Shown piece after piece: positions 56,629-64,000 of a DNA stretch of 64,000 bases (its first letter is position 1; every line of letters starts with the position of its first letter). Source of the DNA: Bifidobacterium apri (GTDB taxonomy: Bacteria > Actinomycetota > Actinomycetes > Actinomycetales > Bifidobacteriaceae); the NCBI RefSeq assembly GCF_009299485.1, contig NZ_WBSO01000013.1:1-64000 (forward strand). Direction: 5' to 3'. A program made the translations under genes and the position numbers. Below the pieces are notes generated by a model, which searched no databases, was not told the origin of the DNA, and was given only the letters and a program-made list of their open reading frames with translations.

Positions 56629-57444
56629 ATGGCTCAGATTACTATGAGCGACATGCTGAAGGCCGGTCTCCATTTCGGCCATCAGACCCGCCGTTGGAAC
56701 CCGAAGATGAAGCAGTACATCCTCATGGAGCGCAACGGCATCCATATCATCAATCTGTTCAAGTCCCTTGATCTGATTGACACCGCCTACGACTTCATCA
56801 AGGAAACCGTCGCCCACAACGGCACGGTGCTTTTCGTGGGCACCAAGAAGCAGGCGCAGGAAGCCATCAAGAACCAGGCGACCCGCGTCGGTATGCCGTA
56901 TGTCTCCGAGCGCTGGCTCGGCGGCATGCTCACCAACTTCCAGACCGTGTCCAAGCGCGTCGCCCGTCTCAAGGAACTCGAAGAGATGGACTTCACCGAT
57001 GTGCGCGGCTCCGGCCTGACCAAGAAGGAACTGCTGCTGCTTGAGCGCGAAAAGGACAAGCTGGAGAAGCAGCTCGGCGGCATCCGCAACATGAACCGCA
57101 CCCCTTCGGTGCTGTTCGTCGTGGACATCAACAAGGAAGCGCTGGCCGTCTCCGAAGCTCACAAGCTGGGCATTCCGGTGGTTGCCATCGTGGACACCAA
57201 CACCGACCCCGATCTGGTCGACTACCCGATTCCGGCGAACGATGACGCCATCCGCGGCATCGAACTGCTCACCAGCCTGATGGCTGACGCCGTCGCTGAC
57301 GGCCTGCTCGAGCGTTCCGGCAAGGCGGCCAAGGCAGACGACAAGTCCGAGCAGCCGATGGCTGCTTGGGAGAAGGAGCTCCTGACCAAGGACGCCCCGG
57401 CTGCCCCGGCCGAAGAAGCCAAGAGCGAAGAGCCCGAGGCCTGA
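56629..57444 (+). CDS. rpsB: 30S ribosomal protein S2
   Basis: 271 residues. [21 protein letters not shown] is the family start; [32 protein letters not shown] is its C-terminal core, followed by an Ala/Glu-rich tail of about 30 residues. ATG 56629 follows GAAAGGTAGC. A leader of about 170 bases lies between the def terminator and the start and could hold a regulatory fold, but I recognise no known motif. Next gene tsf. Confidence 0.97.
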   Translation: MAQITMSDMLKAGLHFGHQTRRWNPKMKQYILMERNGIHIINLFKSLDLIDTAYDFIKETVAHNGTVLFVGTKKQAQEAIKNQATRVGMPYVSERWLGGMLTNFQTVSKRVARLKELEEMDFTDVRGSGLTKKELLLLEREKDKLEKQLGGIRNMNRTPSVLFVVDINKEALAVSEAHKLGIPVVAIVDTNTDPDLVDYPIPANDDAIRGIELLTSLMADAVADGLLERSGKAAKADDKSEQPMAAWEKELLTKDAPAAPAEEAKSEEPEA

Positions 57445-57466
57445 TTCGCGGCATTTGTTATCCTAG

Positions 57467-57495
57467 GCGGCGGGAGACCAACCATCTCCCGCCGC
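57467..57495 (+). terminator. Hairpin between rpsB and tsf
   Basis: A perfect 11-bp stem (57467-57477 with 57485-57495) with a seven-base loop. No T tract follows, so it probably attenuates rather than stops transcription into tsf. Confidence 0.6.
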
Positions 57496-57529
57496 TGGGT
57501 ATCACTTCAAAATCAAGAGGAGACAACAC

Positions 57530-58408
57530 ATGGCAGCTATCACTGCAGCTCTGATCAAGCAGGTGCGTGAAGAAACCGGCGCCGGCATGATGGATGTGAA
57601 GAAGGCTCTTACCGAAGCCGAAGGCGATGTCGCCCGCGCCAAGGAAATCATCCGTGCCAAGGGCATCGCGGCCGCGGGTAAGCGTGAAGGCCGCAAGGCC
57701 CAGGAAGGCACCATCGCTTCCAAGGTCGTCAAGACCGCGGACGGTGAGGTCGGCTACGCCGTTGAGATTAATTCCGAAACCGATTTCGTGGCGAAGACCC
57801 CGAAGTTCGTCGAGTTCGCCGAGTCTGTGCTCGAAGCGGCTATCGCCGCCGACGCGAACACGGTGGACGACGTGCTTGCTGCGAAGACAGCGGATGGCGA
57901 TGTCAAGCTGGACATCGAGCAGGCAGCCGCGCTGTTCGGCGAGCATGTCAAGGTCGGTCAGTTCGCCAAGATCGCCGGCCCGCATGTCGAGATCTACGCG
58001 CACCGCAAGTCCGCCGAGATGCCGCCGTCCATCGTGGCCCTGATCGCCACGGACGAGGCAGGCGAGAAGGTCGCTCACGAGGCTGCGCTGCAGATTTCCG
58101 CAATGAGCCCTCGTTGGCTCACCCGTGAGGACGTCGATCCGACCGTGCTCGAGTCCGAGCGCCGTATTGCGACCGAGAAGACCTCAGACGAACTCGCAGC
58201 CAAGGGCAAGCCGCAGGCCGTCATCGACAAGATCGCCCCGAAGATCGTCGAAGGCCGTCTCAACGCCTTCTACAAGGAAGCTGTGCTGCTGGACCAGGAT
58301 TACGTCAAGGATCCTTCCAAGACCGTCGGCAAGCTCTTCGACGAAGCAGGCGCTAAGGCTATCGCGTTCGCCCGCATCGAAGTCGGCAAGGGTGATGAAG
58401 AGGCCTGA
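57530..58408 (+). CDS. tsf: Elongation factor Ts
   Basis: 292 residues. Nucleotide exchange factor of EF-Tu. N-terminal UBA region (ALIKQVREETGAGMMDVKKAL) and the EGTIASKVV region, then EINSETDFVAKTPKFVEF, the core EF-Tu-contact loop with TDFVA. MSPRWLTREDVDP belongs to the second core part. GAGGAGAC precedes the ATG. In the usual rpsB-tsf-pyrH-frr order. Confidence 0.97.
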   Translation: MAAITAALIKQVREETGAGMMDVKKALTEAEGDVARAKEIIRAKGIAAAGKREGRKAQEGTIASKVVKTADGEVGYAVEINSETDFVAKTPKFVEFAESVLEAAIAADANTVDDVLAAKTADGDVKLDIEQAAALFGEHVKVGQFAKIAGPHVEIYAHRKSAEMPPSIVALIATDEAGEKVAHEAALQISAMSPRWLTREDVDPTVLESERRIATEKTSDELAAKGKPQAVIDKIAPKIVEGRLNAFYKEAVLLDQDYVKDPSKTVGKLFDEAGAKAIAFARIEVGKGDEEA

Positions 58409-58460
58409 GTCCTCTCAACCATCCGTCCCGAGCATCATCTGATGCCCGGATGCTGAATCG

Positions 58461-58504
58461 AACCCGCCGTGTACCACAGCCATGTGGCACGCACGGCGGG
58501 TTTT
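58461..58504 (+). terminator. Intrinsic terminator after tsf
   Basis: An 11-bp stem (58461-58471 with 58492-58502) with inner CCACA/TGTGG pairs and TTTT at the end. Confidence 0.85.
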
Positions 58505-58615
58505 CCATATCACATCTGATATCTGTCCGCCAAAGCTTGCCATACACATGTCTGTCGTTCATCGACGCTAGAGTGGATAGGCGGCAATGATAAGACGGCA
58601 CAGAAAGGCCCAAAT

Positions 58616-59356
58616 ATGACTGGCACGGATAAGCCACGCAGGGTGTTGCTCAAGCTTTCAGGCGAAGCGTTCGGCGGGGGAGCGGTCGGCATCGACACCA
58701 AGGTGGTGCGTCGTATCGCCCAGGAAATCGTTCCCGCAGTGCGTCAGGGCGTGCAGGTGGCCATCGTCACCGGCGGCGGCAATTTCTTCCGTGGCGCCGA
58801 ACTTCAGCAAGCCGGCATCGACCGCAGCCGTGGCGACTACATGGGTATGCTTGGCACGGTGATGAACTGCCTCGCGCTTCAGGATTTCCTTGAGCAGGAA
58901 GGCCAGGCCACTCGCGTGCAGACGGCGATCACCATGGGGCAAGTGGCAGAGCCATACATTCCGCTCAAAGCCATCAGGCATCTGGAAAAAGGCCGCGTGG
59001 TGATTTTCGGCGCAGGCGCGGGTATGCCGTACTTCTCCACCGACACGGTGTCCATCCAGCGGTCCTTGGAAATCCATTGCGACGAGGTGCTGATGGGCAA
59101 GAACGGCGTGGACGGCGTATACACCGCCGATCCGCGTAAGGTCGAGAATGCCAAGCGTTTCGCGACACTCAGCTACAATCGCGCCCTCGTCGACAACCTC
59201 GCGGTGATGGACGCTTCCGCACTGTCCATGGCACGCGACAACCGCAAGCCGATTCGCGTGTTCGGGCTCGAAGAACCGGGGAACGTGACCAAAGCCCTGC
59301 TCGGCGAGCAACTCGGCACGCTCGTGTCGACCGCACAATCGACACTCGTCGATTGA
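58616..59356 (+). CDS. pyrH: UMP kinase
   Basis: 246 residues. Phosphorylates UMP to UDP, a hexameric amino-acid-kinase-fold enzyme. [14 protein letters not shown] is the phosphate loop, [13 protein letters not shown] the second glycine loop, and [13 protein letters not shown] the nucleotide region. AGAAAGGCCC precedes the ATG. Between tsf and frr, as in most bacteria, and linked by pathway to pyrG at 3825. Confidence 0.97.
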   Translation: MTGTDKPRRVLLKLSGEAFGGGAVGIDTKVVRRIAQEIVPAVRQGVQVAIVTGGGNFFRGAELQQAGIDRSRGDYMGMLGTVMNCLALQDFLEQEGQATRVQTAITMGQVAEPYIPLKAIRHLEKGRVVIFGAGAGMPYFSTDTVSIQRSLEIHCDEVLMGKNGVDGVYTADPRKVENAKRFATLSYNRALVDNLAVMDASALSMARDNRKPIRVFGLEEPGNVTKALLGEQLGTLVSTAQSTLVD

Positions 59357-59447
59357 ACATGTATCGTCATGTGCCGATTCGACGTCATATGACGATACAA
59401 TGAAGAACAACCAGTCGTTCAACCAGGAACCCGCCAAAGGAGATAGC

Positions 59448-60002
59448 ATGGCCACAGTCATCGAACAAGCCAAGGAACAGATGGGCAAGTCCGTCGAAGC
59501 CACCAAAGAGAACTTCACCGGTATCCGTACCGGCCGCGCGAACCCGGCGCTGCTCAACGGCCTGACCGTCGAGTATTACGGGGTACCAACGCCTATCAAG
59601 GCCGTCGCCACCATCGGTGTTCCGGAGCCTCGCACCTTGGCGGTCACCCCTTACGATGCTTCCCAAGCCAACGCCGTCGAGAAAGCGATCCGCGATTCCG
59701 ATCTCGGTGTGAGCCCGCGCCGTGAAGGCAGCGTGATTTACGCCACCATGCCCGAGCTGACCGAGGAGCGCCGCAAGGAGTATGTGAAGATTGCCAAGGC
59801 CAAGGCCGAAGACGGCAAGGTCGCGGTGCGCAACATCCGTCGTAAGGCCAAGGAAACCATCGACAAGTCCGTCAAAGACGGCGACATGGGCGAGGACGAC
59901 GGCGACCGCCAGCTCAAAGAGCTCGACAAAATCACCAAGCAGTTCACGGACGAACTTGACTCTCTGCTTGAAACCAAGCAGAAGGAGATCATGGAGGTCT
60001 GA
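59448..60002 (+). CDS. frr: Ribosome recycling factor
   Basis: 184 residues. Splits post-termination ribosomes with EF-G. TGIRTGRANPALLNGLTVEYYG and GVPEPRTLAVTPYD are the family motifs, and VRNIRRKAKETIDK lies in the long helix. AAAGGAG (59436-59442) sets ATG 59448; an upstream in-frame ATG at 59400 has no site. Terminator hairpin follows within 16 bases. Confidence 0.97.
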   Translation: MATVIEQAKEQMGKSVEATKENFTGIRTGRANPALLNGLTVEYYGVPTPIKAVATIGVPEPRTLAVTPYDASQANAVEKAIRDSDLGVSPRREGSVIYATMPELTEERRKEYVKIAKAKAEDGKVAVRNIRRKAKETIDKSVKDGDMGEDDGDRQLKELDKITKQFTDELDSLLETKQKEIMEV

Positions 60003-60017
60003 GGACCTATGAAATGG

Positions 60018-60062
60018 CGGGCCTCGATCATACCGTGCATGCGTATGTCGAGGCCCGTTTTC
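60018..60062 (+). terminator. Intrinsic terminator after frr
   Basis: CGGGCCTCGA (60018-60027) pairs with 60048-60057, with an inner CATAC/GTATG stem, and GTTTT follows. cdsA starts only 24 bases later, so some read-through is likely. Confidence 0.75.
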
Positions 60063-60085
60063 CGATGGTAGGCCGATAAGGGACG

Positions 60086-61072
60086 ATGATGGACAAGCAT
60101 TTAGAGCATGACGGCAACGCTGACGAAACGATAGAGGAAATCAACAAGAAAACGGGGCGCAATATGCCCCAGGCGATCGCCACGGCCGTCGTGCTGATCG
60201 CCATCATCATCGCATGCCTGGCGATCAGCATGGATGTGTTCATGGTGCTGCTCGTCGTGTTCATGATGCTCGCCCTGTGGGAGTTGCGGGTCGATTTCGC
60301 CATCGCCGGCATGCATATCCCCGTGGTGATGCTCTGGATCTGTTCAACCATCACGCTGCTGGCGGCCTACTATTCGCCTTGGCATGTTTCAGCGATGGCG
60401 GTGTGCATTATGCTGTCCATTGTGCTCGTCGCCCTGAGCGCGACCGCGAATTTCAGCTTCGGCGATCGCCTGAGCATGGAAGTCGAGCGGAAACTTGCGC
60501 AGACGAACGCAGGCGCGCGGCTTGAATCCTCATTCAACCACGCTTCGGCAACCGGTCAGCACAGCCGTCTGACCAGTGTGGCGGTCTCCATATTCGCCGT
60601 GCTCTACATCCCGCTAATCGCCTCGTTCATCGCGCTGTCGCTGACGTTCCATGGGCATGCCTTCGCGCATGCCATCATGATCGTGTTCCTGCCCGCGTTG
60701 AGCGATACCGGCGGTCTGTTCGCCGGAGCCTGGTTCGGCAAGCACAAGCTTTCCCCACGCATTTCGCCGAAGAAATCCGTGGAAGGGCTGCTCGGCTCCA
60801 TTCTGTTCGCCATGGCAGGCGCCTTCGCCATCTTCGCATGCACATACCCGTCCCTGTGGGCTTCTCGCTGGTGGGTGCCGATTGTCATGGGCATTCTTAT
60901 GGGTATCGTGGGCACGTTCGGGGACCTGTGCGCATCGATGCTCAAACGTGATATCGGCATCAAGGATATGGGGCATCTGCTCAAGGGCCATGGCGGGGTG
61001 ATGGATCGCGTCGATTCCATCCTGCTCACCGCCCCGTTCATGATGGCACTGCTCTACGTTACGGGTTTGTGA
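60086..61072 (+). CDS. cdsA: Phosphatidate cytidylyltransferase
   Basis: 328 residues. Makes CDP-diacylglycerol for membrane lipid synthesis. A cytosolic N-terminus of about 30 residues and eight or so membrane helices. The family signature is at the end: SPKKSVEGLLGS and the stretch LKRDIGIKDMGHLLKGHGG then MDRVDS, which holds the metal-binding Asp. A second in-frame ATG is three bases downstream. It follows frr and lies before rlmN. Confidence 0.95.
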   Translation: MMDKHLEHDGNADETIEEINKKTGRNMPQAIATAVVLIAIIIACLAISMDVFMVLLVVFMMLALWELRVDFAIAGMHIPVVMLWICSTITLLAAYYSPWHVSAMAVCIMLSIVLVALSATANFSFGDRLSMEVERKLAQTNAGARLESSFNHASATGQHSRLTSVAVSIFAVLYIPLIASFIALSLTFHGHAFAHAIMIVFLPALSDTGGLFAGAWFGKHKLSPRISPKKSVEGLLGSILFAMAGAFAIFACTYPSLWASRWWVPIVMGILMGIVGTFGDLCASMLKRDIGIKDMGHLLKGHGGVMDRVDSILLTAPFMMALLYVTGL

Positions 61073-61174
61073 TCCGCCCGCCGCAGCATCAGCCATGTCG
61101 GCCAGCACCGGCCATGATCACCACCGCATAACGGTATCCAGACAGACCGTCAAACAAGCAGACAGGAGCATGAA

Positions 61175-62371
61175 TTGACCACGCACGATGACGGCAACCT
61201 CACCACACAGCAGGCCCCGGAAACCGGCATCACGCCCGGAGGCACCACCGGCGCTTTCAAAGATGTGCTCGCCAAGGACCATGCCCGCCGTGGCAAGCCG
61301 CCAATCCACCTCGTAGACATGAACGCCGCTGAGCGTGAGCAAGCGGCGAAGGCAATCGGCATGCCCAAATTCCGCGTCAAGCAACTCGCAAACCACTATT
61401 TCGCACATTACGATACCGATGTTGCAAGCTTCACGGATTTTCCATCGAAACTCAGCGCGACCGCACAAGAGGCGTTCTTCCCTGAACTCATCCACGAGGT
61501 CACCCATCAGAGCGCCGATGACGGCACAACCATCAAAACCCTCTGGCGTCTGTTCGACGGAGCCATGATTGAATCCGTGCTGATGCGGTATCCCAGCAGA
61601 ACCACCCTGTGCATCTCCAGCCAGGTCGGCTGCGGCATGGGTTGCCCCTTCTGCGCCACAGGTCAGCTCGGTCTGACGCGCAACATGTCAACCGGCGAGA
61701 TCCTTGAGCAGGTTCGCATCGCCGCGAAAACGGCTCGCGACGGTGGAATCGCCGGCGGGCCGTGCAGACTGAGCAATGTCGTGTTCATGGGTATGGGCGA
61801 GCCCATGGGCAATTACCGTTCCGTCATCAGCGCGGTACGACAGATCAGCGCGATGCCGCCGGAAGGTTTCGGCATCTCGGCGCGCAATATCACCGTCTCC
61901 ACGGTCGGCGTCGTACCAGGCATCCGCAAACTCGCCCAAGAGGGGCTGCCCGTGCGCCTCGCAGTATCTCTGCACGCCCCCAGCGATGCGCTGCGCGACG
62001 AACTCGTGCCCATGAATCGCAGATTCAACACCACCCAGGTGCTTGATGCTGCCCACGACTACTACCTGGCGACCAAACGCCGGGTCAGCATCGAGTATGC
62101 GCTGATGCGCGGCATCAACGATCAGGCGGAACATGCACGGCTGCTCGCGAAGCGGCTCAACCACTATGGTGATGATTGGGCGCATGTCAATCCCATTCCG
62201 TTGAACCCGATCGAGGGGTCGAAGTGGACCGCGTCGAAACCGGAAGATGAGCGTCAGTTCCTTGATATCCTGCACCGTGCAGGTATCACCGCCACGTTGC
62301 GCGATACTCGAGGACAGGATATCGACGGGGCATGCGGGCAACTTTCGGCGAAATACCGCAAGACCGCTTGA
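61175..62371 (+). CDS. rlmN: 23S rRNA/tRNA adenine-C2 methyltransferase RlmN
   Basis: 398 residues, TTG start after CAGGAG (61162-61167). Radical SAM enzyme that methylates C2 of A2503 in 23S rRNA and A37 of tRNA. CGMGCPFCATGQ carries C-x3-C-x2-C, VVFMGMGEPMGNY is the GGE-like block, and the conserved Cys near the C-terminus is in QDIDGACGQL. SLHAPSDALRDELVPMNRRF is typical. Slightly longer N-terminus than usual. Confidence 0.95.
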   Translation: MTTHDDGNLTTQQAPETGITPGGTTGAFKDVLAKDHARRGKPPIHLVDMNAAEREQAAKAIGMPKFRVKQLANHYFAHYDTDVASFTDFPSKLSATAQEAFFPELIHEVTHQSADDGTTIKTLWRLFDGAMIESVLMRYPSRTTLCISSQVGCGMGCPFCATGQLGLTRNMSTGEILEQVRIAAKTARDGGIAGGPCRLSNVVFMGMGEPMGNYRSVISAVRQISAMPPEGFGISARNITVSTVGVVPGIRKLAQEGLPVRLAVSLHAPSDALRDELVPMNRRFNTTQVLDAAHDYYLATKRRVSIEYALMRGINDQAEHARLLAKRLNHYGDDWAHVNPIPLNPIEGSKWTASKPEDERQFLDILHRAGITATLRDTRGQDIDGACGQLSAKYRKTA

Positions 62372-62488
62372 CAAGCAAGCAAAATCCGGTTCCACGCCCA
62401 CTAGGTGAGACGGACCGCGGATTTGCTCTAGGGCAACAGCTATGGTGTGACGTGTAGGCAAGCTTCACCCTCACACAAGGAGTCGCAC

Positions 62489-63259
62489 ATGGCATTAGCG
62501 GTTCGCGTTATTCCGTGCCTCGACGTCGACGCAGGTCGTGTGGTCAAGGGTGTACATTTCGAGAACCTCCGCGATGCCGGCGATCCTGTCGAGCTTGCGG
62601 CGGAGTATTATCGCCAAGGCGCAGATGAGCTTACCTTCCTTGATGTCACCGCTTCCACGGGGCATCGCCGCACCATGTTTGATGTCGTCAACAGGACGGC
62701 ACAACAATTGTTCATTCCGCTCACCGTCGGTGGGGGAGTCCGCTCCGTTGACGATGTCGACCAGTTGCTGCGGTGCGGTGCAGACAAAGTCAGCGTGAAC
62801 ACCGCCGCCATCAACAATCCGACGTTGATCAGCGATATTTCCCAGCGTTTTGGCTGCCAGGTCTTGGTGCTTTCAGTCGATGCTCGTCGTGAACGCGGCG
62901 AGCAGCATACCCAGTCAGGCTTCGAAGTGACGACCATGGGCGGTCGGCATTCAACCGGTATCGACGCGCTCTGGTGGGCCCGCCGGGCCCAGGAACTTGG
63001 AGCAGGCGAAGTACTGCTGAACTCGATGGATGCTGATGGAACCGAAAACGGATTCGATCTTGAGATGATCCGTGCAATGCGTTCGCAAGTCACCATACCG
63101 ATCATCGCCAGCGGCGGTGCGGGCAAGGCGGAGGATTTCCCTCCGGCGATCGCGGCAGGTGCCGACGCCGTCCTCGCAGCGTCAGTCTTCCATTATGGGA
63201 AGATGACCATCGGCGAGGTCAAGGCCGAGCTGCGCAAAGCCGGCTATACGGTTCGCTGA
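62489..63259 (+). CDS. hisF: Imidazole glycerol phosphate synthase subunit HisF
   Basis: 256 residues. (beta/alpha)8 cyclase that, with HisH, forms imidazole glycerol phosphate and AICAR in histidine synthesis. [19 protein letters not shown] has the catalytic Asp, [12 protein letters not shown] the first phosphate loop, and [13 protein letters not shown] the second; [15 protein letters not shown] holds the second Asp. ACAAGGAG precedes ATG 62489. Followed by hisI. Confidence 0.97.
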   Translation: MALAVRVIPCLDVDAGRVVKGVHFENLRDAGDPVELAAEYYRQGADELTFLDVTASTGHRRTMFDVVNRTAQQLFIPLTVGGGVRSVDDVDQLLRCGADKVSVNTAAINNPTLISDISQRFGCQVLVLSVDARRERGEQHTQSGFEVTTMGGRHSTGIDALWWARRAQELGAGEVLLNSMDADGTENGFDLEMIRAMRSQVTIPIIASGGAGKAEDFPPAIAAGADAVLAASVFHYGKMTIGEVKAELRKAGYTVR

Positions 63260-63463
63260 CCCACTTCGGCATCACGGCATTCATCGTGGACATGCGGGCA
63301 CATCAAAGTCATGGCCGCGCACCCTGCAGCCAGATATGGCCCCGATCATGTCCTCATGGTTCGCAGACCCCGCTTTCCGCACCGGCGGACGGGTCATCCC
63401 CACGCCGATGCTTGGCACTCAGGACATCCCAACAACAAGCAGACAAACAGGGAGCGACAACCC

Positions 63464-63886
63464 ATGGCATCGAATGGCAATAATCCACAGCCGCAATACG
63501 ATAACAGCACCGTACTCGACCCAAGGATCGCCTCAAGGCTCAAACGTGACGACAAAGGACTCGTCGCTGCGGTCATCCAACAGTACGACACCCATGATGT
63601 GCTGATGGTCGGCTATATGAACGATGAAGCCCTCCGGCGCACACTTACCACCGGGCGAGTGACCTTCTGGTCAAGATCGCGACAGGAATACTGGCGCAAG
63701 GGAGACACGTCGGGTCATGTCCAGTATGTCAAGGGATTGAGCCTCGACTGTGACGGCGATGCAATCCTCGTCGAGGTCGATCAGGTCGGAGCGGCATGCC
63801 ATACCGGCAAGCGGTCATGCTTCGAGGAGGGCGGTCCGTTGCCGGTGGTGGTCGGATATCGCACAAAGGAACAGGAGCAGCAATGA
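63464..63886 (+). CDS. hisI: Phosphoribosyl-AMP cyclohydrolase
   Basis: 140 residues, cyclohydrolase only, without a HisE domain. Opens the ring of phosphoribosyl-AMP, step 3 of histidine synthesis. Zinc and Mg ligands: LDCDGDAI (D-x-D-x-D) and [34 protein letters not shown] is the family start. CAGGGAG (63448-63454) sets the ATG. 204 bases behind hisF and overlapping trpE by four bases. Confidence 0.95.
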   Translation: MASNGNNPQPQYDNSTVLDPRIASRLKRDDKGLVAAVIQQYDTHDVLMVGYMNDEALRRTLTTGRVTFWSRSRQEYWRKGDTSGHVQYVKGLSLDCDGDAILVEVDQVGAACHTGKRSCFEEGGPLPVVVGYRTKEQEQQ

Positions 63887-64000
63887 GCACGTGCAGTGTG
63901 AGCAACCTCAGATGGGGCGAAACCTGGCCGGACCGTCGTCAATTCCACGAACTGGCTGATCAAGGGTACCGAGTCATCCCCATCGTACGCAGACTGCTCG
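63883..64000 (+). CDS. trpE: Anthranilate synthase component I, 5' part
   Basis: Only the first 39 codons are inside the window. They read with [20 protein letters not shown] and then [11 protein letters not shown], which matches the start of TrpE (FRELA...RVIPV.R.L) in actinobacteria. It converts chorismate and glutamine to anthranilate with TrpG. The ATGA overlap with hisI means coupled translation, so histidine and tryptophan genes share a transcript. Confidence 0.85.
   Translation, partial: MSTCSVSNLRWGETWPDRRQFHELADQGYRVIPIVRRLL

Noticed and set aside
62423-62446. Promoter of hisF (TTGCTC and TATGGT)
   Set aside because: The spacer is only 12 bases.

Overview
The window looks like a chromosomal piece of a Gram-positive, high-GC actinobacterium, most probably Bifidobacterium. 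Supporting this are high GC with GC-rich third codon positions, frequent GTG and TTG starts, a sortase-anchored extracellular pullulanase next to a secreted alpha-amylase, a single SUF operon as the visible Fe-S assembly system, the three-part pntA1-pntA2-pntB transhydrogenase, a GuaB3-type IMPDH paralogue and an Rv3235-like small protein. The species cannot be fixed from sequence alone. About 58 protein genes or gene fragments and one tRNA are supported. There are no rRNA genes, no CRISPR array and no prophage.

Layout: 0-3.7 kb holds starch degradation genes, a 5'-truncated pullulanase behind a foreign-looking AT-rich edge and an alpha-amylase under a LacI-type operator. 3.8-5.5 kb is pyrG. 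5.7-11.9 kb is sufB-D-C-S-U plus a MIP18-type Fe-S factor. 12-13.8 kb has two rRNA/tRNA methyltransferases on the minus strand. 14 kb has tRNA-Leu followed by a repeat-rich gene-free stretch. 14.5-19.2 kb is the HIT-phoH-ybeY-corC-era block, with fadD convergent to it. 21.6-24.6 kb is pntA1-A2-B. 24.97-25.40 kb is a MITE-like element with an 8-bp target duplication. 25.5-33.6 kb carries an alpha/beta hydrolase, rplY, ilvE, a TRIC-type channel, rpsT, lepA and hemW. 33.7-37.2 kb is a divergent DNA-repair pair (EndoIII-like glycosylase and UvrA2-like ATPase). 37.3-41 kb has a YdcF-like membrane protein, a MerR-type promoter driving a CMD-cupin/flavodoxin pair, and a secreted protein with a toxin-like domain. 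41.3-47.4 kb is gltBD. 47.5-53.8 kb holds small membrane and envelope proteins, an orphan lipoprotein, icd, guaB3 and an Rv3235-like gene. 53.9-56.4 kb is a second fadD with def. 56.6-62.4 kb is the rpsB-tsf-pyrH-frr-cdsA-rlmN cluster. 62.5-64 kb is hisF-hisI-trpE, cut by the window end.

Most of the window is housekeeping, with many near-perfect intrinsic terminators of 10-18 bp stem separating units. The least ordinary parts are the 417-bp inverted-repeat element at 24976-25392 with GCAGAACG on both sides, related end sequences behind tRNA-Leu, the MerR-type dyad at 38521-38542 with no regulator nearby, the LacI-type dyad before the amylase, the Cys/His-rich extensions of SufU and the MIP18 protein, and the toxin-like secreted protein with an in-frame TAG.
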